A stretch of 64,000 nucleotides of DNA from the NCBI RefSeq assembly GCF_933775445.1, contig NC_065878.1, positions 3,866,001-3,930,000 of the forward strand, read 5' to 3'. Source of the DNA: Argentina anserina (lineage: Eukaryota > Streptophyta > Magnoliopsida > Rosales > Rosaceae). The position numbers and the translations under genes are program-made. This document shows, in pieces, positions 47,062-59,000 of the stretch; position 1 is the first letter of the stretch, and each line of letters starts with the position of its first letter. The notes beneath the pieces are model-generated. The model saw nothing but the letters and a program-made list of their open reading frames with translations. It was not told the DNA's origin and made no database searches.

Positions 47062-47295
47062 TGGTGATCAAGTGCTTGCATAATATCATCAATGCAAGTA
47101 GTATGAGTAATGTGGAAGTTCATCATGTATACATGTTTGTATGAACATCTATTTCTGGCAATCAGAGTGAATTTACTTTACATACAGCTTTAGTTTGTTC
47201 AAAGATTTTTATTAAATAAGATAATATGTAATCCTTGTACTCGATTGACTACTTGTGAATGATATATTTATTATTTTAAGCTTGAAACAGAAAAA
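47062..47295 (+). other. Probable 3' UTR of DRP4-like gene
   Basis: AT-rich DNA between the stop and the left LTR of the following element, including ATTAAATAAGATAATATG as possible polyadenylation context. Confidence 0.45.
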
Positions 47296-47532
47296 GTACC
47301 ATATGTCGGAGGATAATGAAACGAGAATAATAACAACGTAATGAAACATAATTAAATCATTTATTAATTAATAATGTGGTATATATATATATATATATAT
47401 ATGCATTACATACGGAGTATCCCGAAGAATCAATGATTCATATCTATTACATTAAAGCATAATCTACTCCAATAAGGAAACCTAAATAGACTAAGACACA
47501 CACAATGGTAGGATAATAATTCTCCCGGAACA
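47296..47532 (-). repeat. Left LTR of copy 2 element
   Basis: Aligns with 55462-55683 through GGAGGATAATGAAACGAGAATAATAAC, ATACGGAGTATCCCGAAGAATC and CTAAGACACACACAA; ends TTCTCCCGGAACA. Contains a (TA)n run at about 47382-47402. The start is approximate because its first bases have diverged. Confidence 0.65.
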
Positions 47533-50500
47533 GTCTCCATTGTGTCGCATGCCTAGGTTACATGGTACACATAACATTGCCTCGGTAAAAACCTTGTCAA
47601 GCAAAATAAAAGCCTTTTGGGTGAAAAACAAAAACTTGATCGAATGAGAAAAAGAGCACAACACACCATTTACATTTGATAGCATCATGTGAGGTAGACT
47701 CCCCTGAAGTCTACGTAACAATTCCCCCTGATTAGTGTCATAATCATGGAGTATAAAGAACAACGTATACAACGTTCATTACATGCTTCTCAAAAGTAGT
47801 CTTGGGCTAATAATTAATCATTAATCTAGCCACACATCCTTAGATCATACATGTTATACATAGCCAAACTTAGATATTAGGAAACAAGATTGCATAACAA
47901 CTCAAAACAAGAGTTTGTAATGAAAATCAGATTTCTGCGTGGAATAACCTTCACGCACTCAAATGGTCATAACGTATTCGTCACAAAAGGTATCAATGAA
48001 CCGTAAAATATTTTAGAAAGTAGACACACGTGGCTTACCAGTGACATAAAGTTCACAAACTAATTCGACCGGAGCAGTTCACAATGCTCTGTTGAAGATG
48101 ACTGACTTGTAAATTCCCAGACAGAATTGTCATACTTTGCTAAAACAGCCATAACTCACTCATTACGATAGATATAATCAAATGGTTGGTGTCCCTGGAG
48201 AGTAGACACATAGGCCTTTCCAACGGTACCAAATTCATCATATTTCATTGAGTCTTGTAAGTCTCGTCGAAGTTGACCTACGAAACTGGACAGATTCTGA
48301 TTTGTCACATTCAATGTTTCTTTTATAAAGGAATGGACCAATGAATGACTAATTTTGATCCGAGAAAGAATCATACGTATCCTATATGCTACCAGTGTCA
48401 ATAAAAACACCAACGCTAGTGTGTATGAGTTGTCGATGGCGTTGGTGTGGGAGGAATGTATTGATTCGTTAAATGTAGAACTAGATCCATGTCAATGGAA
48501 CAATTCAAGTCCAATGATGAGGCATACACACATAGTTAATCACATCATAATGAAAGCAATAGTGTCCCAACAATACTTACATATGAATCTATAGCTTATT
48601 GAAGCTCTTCATCATCTTTACTTAGACGACATAGAGAATCAAGAATTAGTTTTCATGTAAACACATATGGGTATGAGTTCTTGCGATCGATTGTACTACG
48701 TTCTCTCGAACGTCACATTTAATTGCATAAGCTCTTTGTAGTCTGGATGCATTTAATCGAGTAATTAAGGTCCCTCAGACACTTTCATATTTGTGTCAAA
48801 ATCCCTTTACAGATATGTTATAACCACTAGGATAATGAGATAATCTTTGCACCATAAGTCCTGCAAAACATCTACTTGTCCCGTAGAACAGTGTGGGTGG
48901 TTGCACAATCAGCAAGACACTCGATTTTACCCCGAGACATCATTAAAATAAATTAAGAGAGTCAACAACACGGTGAATTTCTCTAGACAATACACCGTAG
49001 AATATTGTAAGAGGGGGATCAAAACAAAGTGCAATCACATTGAGTATATTACATGACAATAGTACTACATTCTTCAACTAAAGAGTTTGAAATGGATGTT
49101 AGAAGAAACCATCCAATTAGTGAGGGTGGTCACCAATAATAAAACCGTTTGAGCGATGAAATTACTTGGAGAAAACCAGAAATAATAACTGGAAAACCAT
49201 GTCAAATATGCTCAAAACCGAAGAAAATTTTGGGGAGGAAACGCTTCAACAAAGAATGTTGGAAAGTAGCCATCAAAACAATGAGAAAACGGCGAAAAAT
49301 CGCCGGAAAACTCACATGAAAACTGGCTGGGGCGGCCGGAAAACTGCCGGTATAGAGTCCGGAAACGAATTCTGGCAGAATCCCGACTGTGGCGCCGGAG
49401 ATCGGTGGCCAGATGGCGGCCATGAGGCTAGAAATAGGCCAAAGTCGTCGGAAAATGGCCGGAATGCCAGATCAAATTCGGACTTGCTGGAAAAATTTGC
49501 CAGACACGGCATGGATCATAACGACGTCAAAATTGACGTTCCGAGAGTTGTTTTCTAAGTTTGAAGTGTCGAATTTATAATGTAGTGTTATTGGGGTCCC
49601 ATGTAACCCAAAAGCGGCCAATTTAAGAACGACATGTAGTTGCATACGTTGACCATTCATGATAGGTTTAAGACAATTAAAATTCTTACGAGATCATCTT
49701 TGTACACAAGGAATACGAGAAATTTTATTGAATAAGCTCTTTAATACGTCACAAACAAACTTCTAGGTCCATTAAATGACTAGAAGCAAAGTCGATTGAG
49801 AACATGGCAATGCCAACGTCATACTTGAAATATTAAGTAGAAAACATAATCAAAACAGATTGACTAATTGAAATCTATAGCAACTAAAGATGCATATCGA
49901 ATAAGGCGGAGTCTTAGCCTGAGACTCAAAATTTGCTATCTTAAGAATGGAAGAATGTTACGTTTCCATTTCAAATGTACCCCCAATAGATATAGAGACA
50001 GGTGCCATAAATGGCTTGTGTTTCTTGGATGTGGAGCATGCATCAAGGTCATGATAGAAGCTCGATTACTCGACATCAATATTTAACCATGTAAGCATCA
50101 TTAGTAGTATAAAGCAAGAGGGTATCGTTCACAAACCGGGGATCCAGCCAGGGCTTAGAATCACGACACTTAACACGAATTCATAAAGATATAAAAGAGT
50201 TTGATATATAGGATCGGATTGAAGATAAAAACATAAAATAAAACCTAAACTAATATATACATGTGATCAACCAACCAACACATAAGCAGTCACCAAACAA
50301 ATCATGTAAGAACAAAACCATCGAATTCTATTCTCAATCATGTTCATTCTGTAGGTATCAAGGTTCAAACTAAGTTCGATCATGCATCAAGTTCCTACTT
50401 GGTTCCTAATACATGGATACATTCGAGCTCAACTACTTGTCTTGCTACGAAATCTAACATACCAATTCATCATGCAATTACATATCACATAGAGAAATCA

Positions 50501-51235
50501 ACATGTTTCAAGAACTTATCCAATGCCAAACTTAGAATCAAATTCGGTGGAAAAACAAAGAACAATTAATCCACTACTTGTATCATAATCGTTACTAGCT
50601 TTGAATGATTAACATATGCAACATCAACTACTTGTCTTAATATCACACCGAAATTTAATCAAGAACATAGAACATGAACTCACGGCATCAAAACAGAAAT
50701 TATTGAAGAGAAATCAAAATCTTCATATCATTACACAACTCAAAAGTCACAACTATCTCATAGACAAGATCGAATTAAACTTTAACAAAACAAAAAACAG
50801 AAATCATCCAAGAACAAGAACATAGAAAACCGAAATAAAACATGAAGATCATAGAGTTACACTTTGAAATAATCCTACGGGGTTAATTCCAAGCACACGA
50901 AGATCCTAGGCTCTACTTTCTTCGAATCCAAAGGATGGAAAAATGATGAATTTCGGTTTTAGGATTTCTTGGTGGATGAGGGACTGATTCGGCAGAGCTA
51001 TGGCTTGTGCTTGTGTGCAAGGTTGATGATGATTTAATGGGGAGGCCGAGCCTCTATATATAGGAGTCACAAAGCCCTCCTTGTCGTCCCTTGTAGGAGA
51101 TAGAATCTAATTGGGAAGCTGAAATCTTCTTTGATATGGATTTTGATTCATGTACTCCAAATCCAACTTGATGTAGGAAACCAAATCCAATAGGGAGAAC
51201 ACATATGGGCTGCACGGCATCTCTCCTTGTTCAAC

Positions 51236-52292
51236 TAGAAGCACTTTGTGCGACGTTCTTAATATGTTTTTATTTCAATTTGTACTTTGCTTAGCCCTTA
51301 TTGTTGTGCTATTGAGTCATTGAGTCGTAGTAAGAGACTTGGGCGGTATTTGATGCATTTTTGTGCTTACATGAGTTAAAAACGCATAATTGGTCTAGAG
51401 TCCTAGTTTGACTAGGAATCCTTGTTAGGTTTCGAAACTACTTATCTCTTACTTATGATTTTATTTTCTTATTTTCAGATTGGATTGAAGAGATAATTAA
51501 AGAAAAAGAGATGGAGTTATGTCATGCAACAATTAAATAGAAGATGATCATTAAAAGCATAAAACATGGCTTGATTTAGGGAATAAAGCATGACATGATT
51601 TTGGAAATAAAACATGGCATGATTTATGGAATAAAACATGGCATGATTTATGGAATAAAACATGGCATGATTTATGGAATAAAGCATGGCATGATTTATG
51701 GAATAAAACATGACATGATTTAGGGAATAAAGCATGACATTAATTATAGGAACTTGCTCTCTCTTTCCTCTATATATACAAGGCTTTACTTCTTAAATAA
51801 AATCACTTCTCATTAGCATTCCAGAGGCAAAACTCTACCAAAACACCACCATAAACTTCCCTCACAAATTAGCCAAGCCATCCACCCCAAAACCATCATC
51901 ATCTCCACCGAGTTTCACTTATTGCAACCGTACCTCTAAGATTCATACAACGTGTGATTCTCGCAACTCATCTACATGGCTTCGTCTATTTGTGTTAATC
52001 TACAATTCTTTGTCTATAAAGATTGTAAGTTGTTGTTTATGTGGAAATATTAGTTTTGTATTTGTTTTAGAATTTTCAGAATTGTATTTGATATTTGTTT
52101 TTAGACTATACCGAATTTATGTTCTTATAATTATTGAAGTTTGTATTTCTGTTGTGTTCTAATCATCTTTCTCATACTTTTAGATAATTTTCAAATATGT
52201 GCATATGAATTTAGTGCTTGGATGCAGTCCCTAAGATTGTGTTTGAGTACTAGATTCATCAATCATATTGACACAAATGGAATCATGCCCTA
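51236..52292 (+). repeat. Left long direct repeat (LTR-like)
   Basis: 1057 bp, TAGAAGCACTTTGTGCGACG...AATCATGCCCTA, matching 53327-54289. Includes eight 24-bp tandem units. The right copy has a leading TGA before TAGAAGC, so this copy may lack its first three bases. Confidence 0.75.
51559..51740 (+). repeat. 24-bp minisatellite, about 7.6 units
   Basis: Units of the form ATAAAACATGGCATGATTTATGGA with small variations. They create a repetitive open frame on the minus strand (51517-51735) that is not a gene. Confidence 0.92.
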
Positions 52293-53326
52293 GGAATACC
52301 ACCACTTTAGCTAAACAACCATGTATTCATATATGTGTCATGTTTGGAACTCTTTAGTTGAACCACATTTGAGCCTACATTGAGCATTTTCTTCATCACC
52401 TATGTTATCTCCATGCTTAGTATAGTTACCTCTACCTTGTCCTATAGACTTGGCAGAATTCTTGTTGAGATGATGTTGTGATGATGCATAAAATAAGTGT
52501 GGGTGGAAGACATTTGAAAAAAAAAATCAACAAGCTTTTAAGCAAGGATTGGCGAGAAAAAAAAATAAGAAAAAAAAATGAATGATGAACTCGGCAAGAA
52601 AAGAAAAAATGTTATGTTGTCTTCCATTTGTGATTTGGAGTTGAGTTGTAATTGAATGTAAAAAATTTTACTTAACCTTTGTACATGTTCACTTTGTGGT
52701 TAAAATGATGATTGTGTCCAACTTGTTATATTCGGGCCATGATGGTGTGTGGTATCATAAGGATGATGTTTACTCTACTAAGTCTATAGGATTACATTTG
52801 TGATTTCTTGATATTCCATGCTTTTAGCTACGCTTAAATATTTACCATATCTAATGATCCTAATGATTCTTAAAATGAGCAAATCTTGGTTTGTTGAGAT
52901 GATCACAAAACTTGAGCATATGGTTTTGGTCCATTTGTGCACTTAGTTGTTAAATGAGGTTTTCGTCTGTTATTCACAAAGTGCTTTTATTTTTTGAAAT
53001 ATGCAAATTATTTGATGCCTTAATATCATTTCTCTTGCATATATTTGTGTGTGGATAATAACCATGAATCTGAACGAAAAGAAGAGAGTATGTCTTGTGA
53101 GGAGGATTGGATTGACTAAACATGTTAAATGTTTATTGTCTCGTATCTGACTTATTCATATTATGAAGCATGTTTATGAAACTTGGAATTTATATGCTTA
53201 CATTCAGATGCTTAAACTTGAAAACTATGTGTTTTGAGATTCTGAGGCAATCATTTAGAGGCAATAGTGTCTTATTTAGTTTTGTTTTGGTAAGGGACTA
53301 GCAAAAAACAAGTGTGGGGTAGTTGA
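52293..53326. other. Spacer between long direct repeats
   Basis: A-rich, with runs such as GAAAAAAAAAATCAAC at 52515 and AAAATAAGAAAAAAAAATG at 52561, and ends in AAAACAAGTGTGGGGTAG, which resembles a polypurine tract before the second repeat. No coding domain. The layout resembles the 3' part of large gypsy-type elements that lost gag-pol; this is an inference. Confidence 0.45.
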
Positions 53327-54289
53327 TAGAAGCATTTTGTGCGACGTTCTTAATATGTTTTTATCTGAATTTGTACTTTGCTTAGCCCTTATTGTTGTGT
53401 TATTGAGTCATTGAGTCGTAGTAAGAGTCTTGCGCGGTATTTGATGCATTTTTGTGCTTACATGAGTTTAAAACGCATAATTGGTCTAGAGTCATAGTTT
53501 GACTAGGAATCATTGTTAGGTTTCGAAAATAATTATCTCTTACTTATGATTTTGTTTTCTTATTTTCAGATTGGATTGAAGAGATAATTAAAGAAAAAGA
53601 GATAGAGCCAAATCATGCAACAATTAAATATAACATGATCATTAAAGCCATAAAACATGACTTGATTTAGGGAATAAAGCATGACATGATTTAGGGAATA
53701 AAACATGACATGATTTAGGGAATAAAGCATTACATTGATTATAAGAACTTGCTATCTCTTTCCTCTATATATACAAAGCTTCACCTCTCAAATAAAATCA
53801 CATCTCATTAGCATTCAAGGGGCAAAACTCTACCAAAACACCACCATAAACTTCCCTCACAAATTAGCCAAGTCATCCACCCCAAAACCATCATCATCTC
53901 CACCGAGTTTCACTTATTGTAACCGTACCTCTAAGGTTCCTACAACGTGTGATTCTCGCAACTCATCTCCATGGCTTCGTCTATTTGTGTTAATCTACAA
54001 TTCTTTGTCCATTAAGATTGTAAGTTGTTGTTTATGTGAAATATTAGTTTTGTATTTGTTTTAGAATTTTCATAATTGTATTTGATATTTGTTTTTAGAC
54101 TATACCGAAGTTATGTTCTTATAATTATTGAAGTCTGTATTTCTATTGTTGTGTTCTAATCATCTTTCTCATACTTTTAGATAATTCTCAGATATGCGCA
54201 TATGAATTTAGTGCTGGGATGCAGTCCCTAAGATTGTATTTGAGTGCTAGATTCATTAACCATATTGACACAAATCGAATCATGCCCTA
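53327..54289 (+). repeat. Right long direct repeat (LTR-like)
   Basis: 963 bp copy of 51236-52292. The 94-bp difference equals about four 24-bp units: its minisatellite (53650-53735) has about 3.6 units against 7.6. Confidence 0.75.
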
Positions 54290-55461
54290 AGTAGGTTCGG
54301 TTTGTGTTGATTAAAAGTGGTAAAATTCTGGAAATTTGCATGTGAAATCATGGTGGGTGACACCATACATGAAACATGTCTCCAATAAAGATTTGGTGCT
54401 TAAACGTAATCTTGTTTGATTTCTACTCTAAGTGTTATTGAATTCGATTGCATGCAAATTTAGATTAGGTCATAAGTCAATCTAAATGTTAATTGAAATC
54501 TTGTATGATTAGATGATCCCCTAAGGCGCTTGAGTAACGTCCATATCTAGCATACATGTCATCATAGTGGTACGACGATTGATCATTTTTTCTATACAAG
54601 CACGTGAAAATTAGTTAGAAACTAAACGTGCAAATAAAACGATTAAATCAACAAATAGGGAAAGAAAAGGGAAAAAATAGTTTAAAGCCAAATAGGCTTA
54701 GTTGGGCTCGTCAGGCCTTAGGCCCAAAAGATCTGGTTGGGCTGATATATTTGGGTCGGACTGAAACTGGTCAATTTCTGCAGAACTGGGTCGTCAGTCT
54801 GCGTCAGAGATGGCAAGGAGGGCGATGGCAAGCTTCGAGATATGCCGAGTCGGGGGAATTCGACGACGTCGGGTCCAAGACAGGAAGAGAAGCCGAAGCC
54901 ATGCCCAAAAGTTACCGACGATATGGCTGGACGTCAGGAACGCTCAATGAAAGCAGTCGTCGATTGACGAGATGTAGTGCGACGTTAAGGCAAACGACAA
55001 CGGGCTAGGTCGTGGCTAGTAGGTCAATTGAAGAATGAATCTGTAGAAAACGTTGGGAGGAGCAGAGTTGGGTTGCGAGTTGACGTGCGATCGGGAAGTT
55101 CGACCGGAGCAATTTCGACAGTGAGGAAATCGACGAAGGTGGTCAGTCTGGACGTTGAAATGTCGTCATTGAAGTTGTGTGGCGCTAGGAGGGCAACTAA
55201 GAAGACGCGGGACATCACTGGTCTACCAGAATCGGATGCGGCTGAAGATGGGTATCCAGATCAAATTTCTTAGTGCCCAGAGAAGAAGACGATTTGCTGG
55301 GTTTTCTTTTCTTTTCCGACAACTATTTGTCAAAGTCTGATCGATTTTTCCAGCAATGCCAATAAGAAGAGGTTGCCGGAGAAAAAAATTCAAGGCTAGG
55401 GTTTATTTTTCTATTGGTGACCTCGTCGTTCAGACACTATAAGACACTTTAGAACAAAATG

Positions 55462-55683
55462 TGATAACGTGTTAGAAGATAAGGAGATGAGCATAATAAT
55501 AACCTAATAGAACATAACGTAACTTATTATTAAATAATAATGAGATATATATAGACATTACATATATAGTATCCCGAAGAATCAAGGATTCATATATATT
55601 ACATTAAAACATAATCTATTCCAATAAAAAACCTAAATAGGCTAAGACACACACAAGAGTATAATAATAATTCTCCCGGAACA
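55462..55683 (-). repeat. Right LTR of copy 2 element
   Basis: TGATAACGTGTTAGAAG...CTCCCGGAACA, 222 bp; as the element is on the minus strand this is the 5' LTR. Confidence 0.7.
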
Positions 55684-56061
55684 CTAATAATTATTTACAA
55701 AAATCCAACAAACCACTATAGCAGCATACAGGAGTATGAAGTCATTCATCACAGTTCACTTCTACAGGGCTAATTTGTTTTTCTCTTTTCAAAAGAATAA
55801 ATGTTTGTAATCTATTTTTGTTGTAATTGATCCTTCTTTGTAATATAAATAAAGAAATGTAATAGAGAAAAATGGGTTTGCACAAAAACAATAATAATTT
55901 TCAAGAATACTCTTTTCAACCAAATAGTAGCAAATTAGAAAATAGCCGGAACTTACAAGTGCATATTTCTCTTTTGGCATATACCATGACTAGATGTTTT
56001 TGTTACATCCTATTGAAATTGGCTACAATCTCCCTTTTGGACACCGAGATCATCAAGCGAG
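55684..56061 (-). other. 3' flank of SNU114 homologue
   Basis: AT-rich DNA between the LTR element and the stop codon at 56062; most is probably 3' UTR of the minus-strand gene. No other feature seen. Confidence 0.45.
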
Positions 56062-59000
56062 TCATATCATTTGCTGGTGAATATCAGCTTCCTGCTGAGC
56101 CAGTTCCACCATCATGGCCTCATCGAAGAATTTGCTGATGCTCACATCCTCGCTCATTCCCTGCAAATTCAACATAAAACCCATTATGTCAGGATATGAT
56201 ATTTACCCCACAGTTTGTATATTACCAATAGTAGCAATGCAGGAAGAAACTTGAGACTAACTTTTGTAAAGGTACAGGAAAAAAAGAGCCTATTAAGATC
56301 TGTTTTTACCATAAGTGTTTCCTTTATTGACCAATCGAAAAAGGGTAAATAGAAACACAAGATACACTAGTCACTGTGAGAAAGAAAGGGCAAGGGTGCT
56401 TATACCTTTCTACGCCTTGTCTTGACCATAAACTCACGAGCCAAGTGTTGAATCGGTGCGGGTTCAAGTGGTCGCAAAACGATACTCTTGTCAAGAGGAT
56501 CCCCAGGAACTATAGCCCAGTGATCAAAGACTGAGAGGCAAAAGGCTTGTCCTTGAGTATGGTACCTCAAGTCCGTTTCAAAACCAAATGATTCTATGAC
56601 TGGTAAAAATGCCTGATTTACAAGAAAAAAAGGAATTGAAAAAATACACACAAATATATTACATTATGGAAAAAAACAAGACTGACAATAAATTTTCAGG
56701 AATTTTCCCTGGGATTAGTTACTTTATATACTGACTTGAAAAACAAAAACCCACAGTATAACAGCCCCCTTCCCTTTGAAATCACAATTTCTATGAAAAA
56801 GTACCGAGGCATGTCGTTTATTCACCAAACCTTTTTTAAGAAATAAAATATTGATTCAACCCCTCATTCAGTAAAAACCCAAATCATCCAAATAGACATG
56901 CTTACTAGCAATAACCACTGCACAATATGACCCAGGACCAGTAAAATGTAATTGACTACTAAGCAAGAAAGTTCAACCACCGTACCTTCACAATGTAAGC
57001 TGGGGTCCCGGGTTGAGGAACATCGGCTGTAACATGTCCACGCCTGCGAGATAAAACAGTGTAGATTGCAGATATACAGTCGATTGGCGTTTGTATCTGA
57101 AACAAGAGCACCAAAATTATCAGACAACAAAGTACACTGCTCATCAAAGTGGACATGCATATATCAAACAATTTGGTTCCACAGGATCTCTAACTAAATG
57201 GAAAACTGTAGCTTAATACAACATATCCAGAAAATATTCATCTGTGTCATTTAAAGTAAAATAGAAATAAAGAGAAGATCCATAAGATGTACCCATGTTT
57301 AGTTTGACAAATTACATTTTAACTTCAAATAGGATAAAGGGCTATTGTCTACTAGGATTATTACTATCGCTGCGCAGACTGTTACCTCTATTTTGTTCAA
57401 TTTACACCGAACGAAGCAAGCCATTTTAATAATCGAAGATTTCTGAAAACCAAGTTTTATGGCCATATAGGCTAAAGATCATTTACCTCCACATAATATA
57501 CCGGCTCCATGAGTCGTGGGGTTGCCATTAGAAAAGATGAATAGGCTACACGTCGAGATGTGGGAATGATTTGACCAGATCCACGATGTAACGGCTCAGG
57601 TGCAATCCTTGCATCAACTATCTTGAACTTGACATTTCTGATGGGTTCATCACACAGGGGTCCCTCTCGAGCACCCCACTGGAACCTGTCATCAGTAATA
57701 ACATGGTGAGTAATAAGAAAATCACAATACTGGGCCAAAACAAACAGAAATTGTGCATTACCCTTGCACAATCGAGTCTTTCACAGCATTCAGTAAGCTC
57801 TTATCAACTTCTGTTGAAAGTGTGTCATCTAGTAGTATGTTGGGTCCCTAAAAGATACACCTCTTGTCAAATAAAAGCATATAAATGAAAACAAAAAATG
57901 TATATAAAAAAAATCTGTTTAGATTATTACAACGTAGAACCATAAACTTTGATCCATTTAGATTATTACCTGCTTATCAGGACCAAATGCCCAAATCGAC
58001 CGTGCAGCAAGAACATCCCACTCATATCTAGTCTGAAAGAAATTACCTATATCTCTCCGAGACCAATCAATGTTTACAACACCTTTCTCAATGTCTTCCG
58101 CAAGACCTCTCTCCAATGGCTCTGCAATCTACAAATTAAAGGTTTTTAGCTGGTCATAATGTGAAAATCAAATACATAATTTTGAAAATTAGATTTGTGC
58201 TTACCATAGTTATTTTATTCTTCTTGTTTGGTGTTTCAGCAAAACACTTCATCGATGAAGATTCCACAACTGTTTCGCAGAATGAAACAACAGGATCTGC
58301 AACCTACATTGTAAGTAACGCTTTAACCACAGTAAATTATCAACCAAAAAAATCAGCACTGCAAATAACTCAACATGCGAATCTGATACTTTTGACATGA
58401 CTCATAAGCAAACTGAAGATGATGCATGTATGAGCAAAAAATACCTTGACTTCTACTTCAGAGTACAGTTCTCTGAGGTCCTTCATGATGGAATCCAGGT
58501 ACAATTCTCCAGTACCTAAGATTGTGTGCTCCCCAGACTCCTCAACTTTAGTGATGGCAAGAGGATAACTCTTGCTGATCTTTCTAAGACCCTCCACCAT
58601 CTTTGGCAACTCACTGGGATTCAGAGGCTCAGTTGCTGTTTTCACCACTGGGAGTGTATTGAACTGAAGAGGACGGAATATGTATGCATCCTCATCATAA
58701 CTCTCATTACACAGAGTGGCAGTCTTCATTATGGAAGCATCCACACCTTCGATGAGAACCCAAGTACCAGGAGGAGCTTCAGCTATAGGTATCCGATCTC
58801 GAGCTTGATAAAGCCACAACTTGGTTACTTCTTTGACTGTCATGTCCTCCTCATCATCAGGTGAATAACCTTCTCCCAATACACGAACTGTCTGCCCTGT
58901 CTGAATCGTCCCACTGTAAACCCTACCAAATGCATCAAACACGCTACAGTCAGACTTTGGATACAGCTTTGTAACATTCACCATCAACGGGCCATTGGGA

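Larger units (their letters stand above)
50060..54547. mobile_element. Nested repeat cluster inside copy 2 element
   Basis: Similarity between copies 1 and 2 stops at 50045 and resumes at 54548, defining this insert of about 4.5 kb. Its left edge begins with the 36-bp word also found at 11466. It has two parts: 50060-51235, with a promoter-like CCTCTATATATAGGAG at 51050 and an LTR-like character, and 51236-54289, two long direct repeats around a 1-kb spacer. No coding domain was found. It may be more than one element. Confidence 0.5.
47296..55683 (-). mobile_element. Non-autonomous LTR element, copy 2, split by a nested repeat
   Basis: LTR-like ends at 47296-47532 and 55462-55683. Next to the left LTR is a run typical of plant copia 3' regions (CCTCGGTAAAAACCTTGTCAAG, CTCCCCCTGATT-type purine tracts on the minus strand). 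48880-50045 and 54548-55455 match copy 1 at 110-1260 and 2556-3300. No gag or pol domain is readable, so it depends on another element for movement. After removing the nested repeat 50060-54547, the element is about 3.9 kb. Open frames such as 49166-49558 are not conserved in copy 1. Exact left LTR start and target duplication were not resolved. Confidence 0.6.

Noticed and set aside
51517..51735. Regular repeats considered as a CRISPR array or a repeat protein
   Set aside because: Units are contiguous 24-bp minisatellite copies without unique spacers, in a plant nuclear genome.
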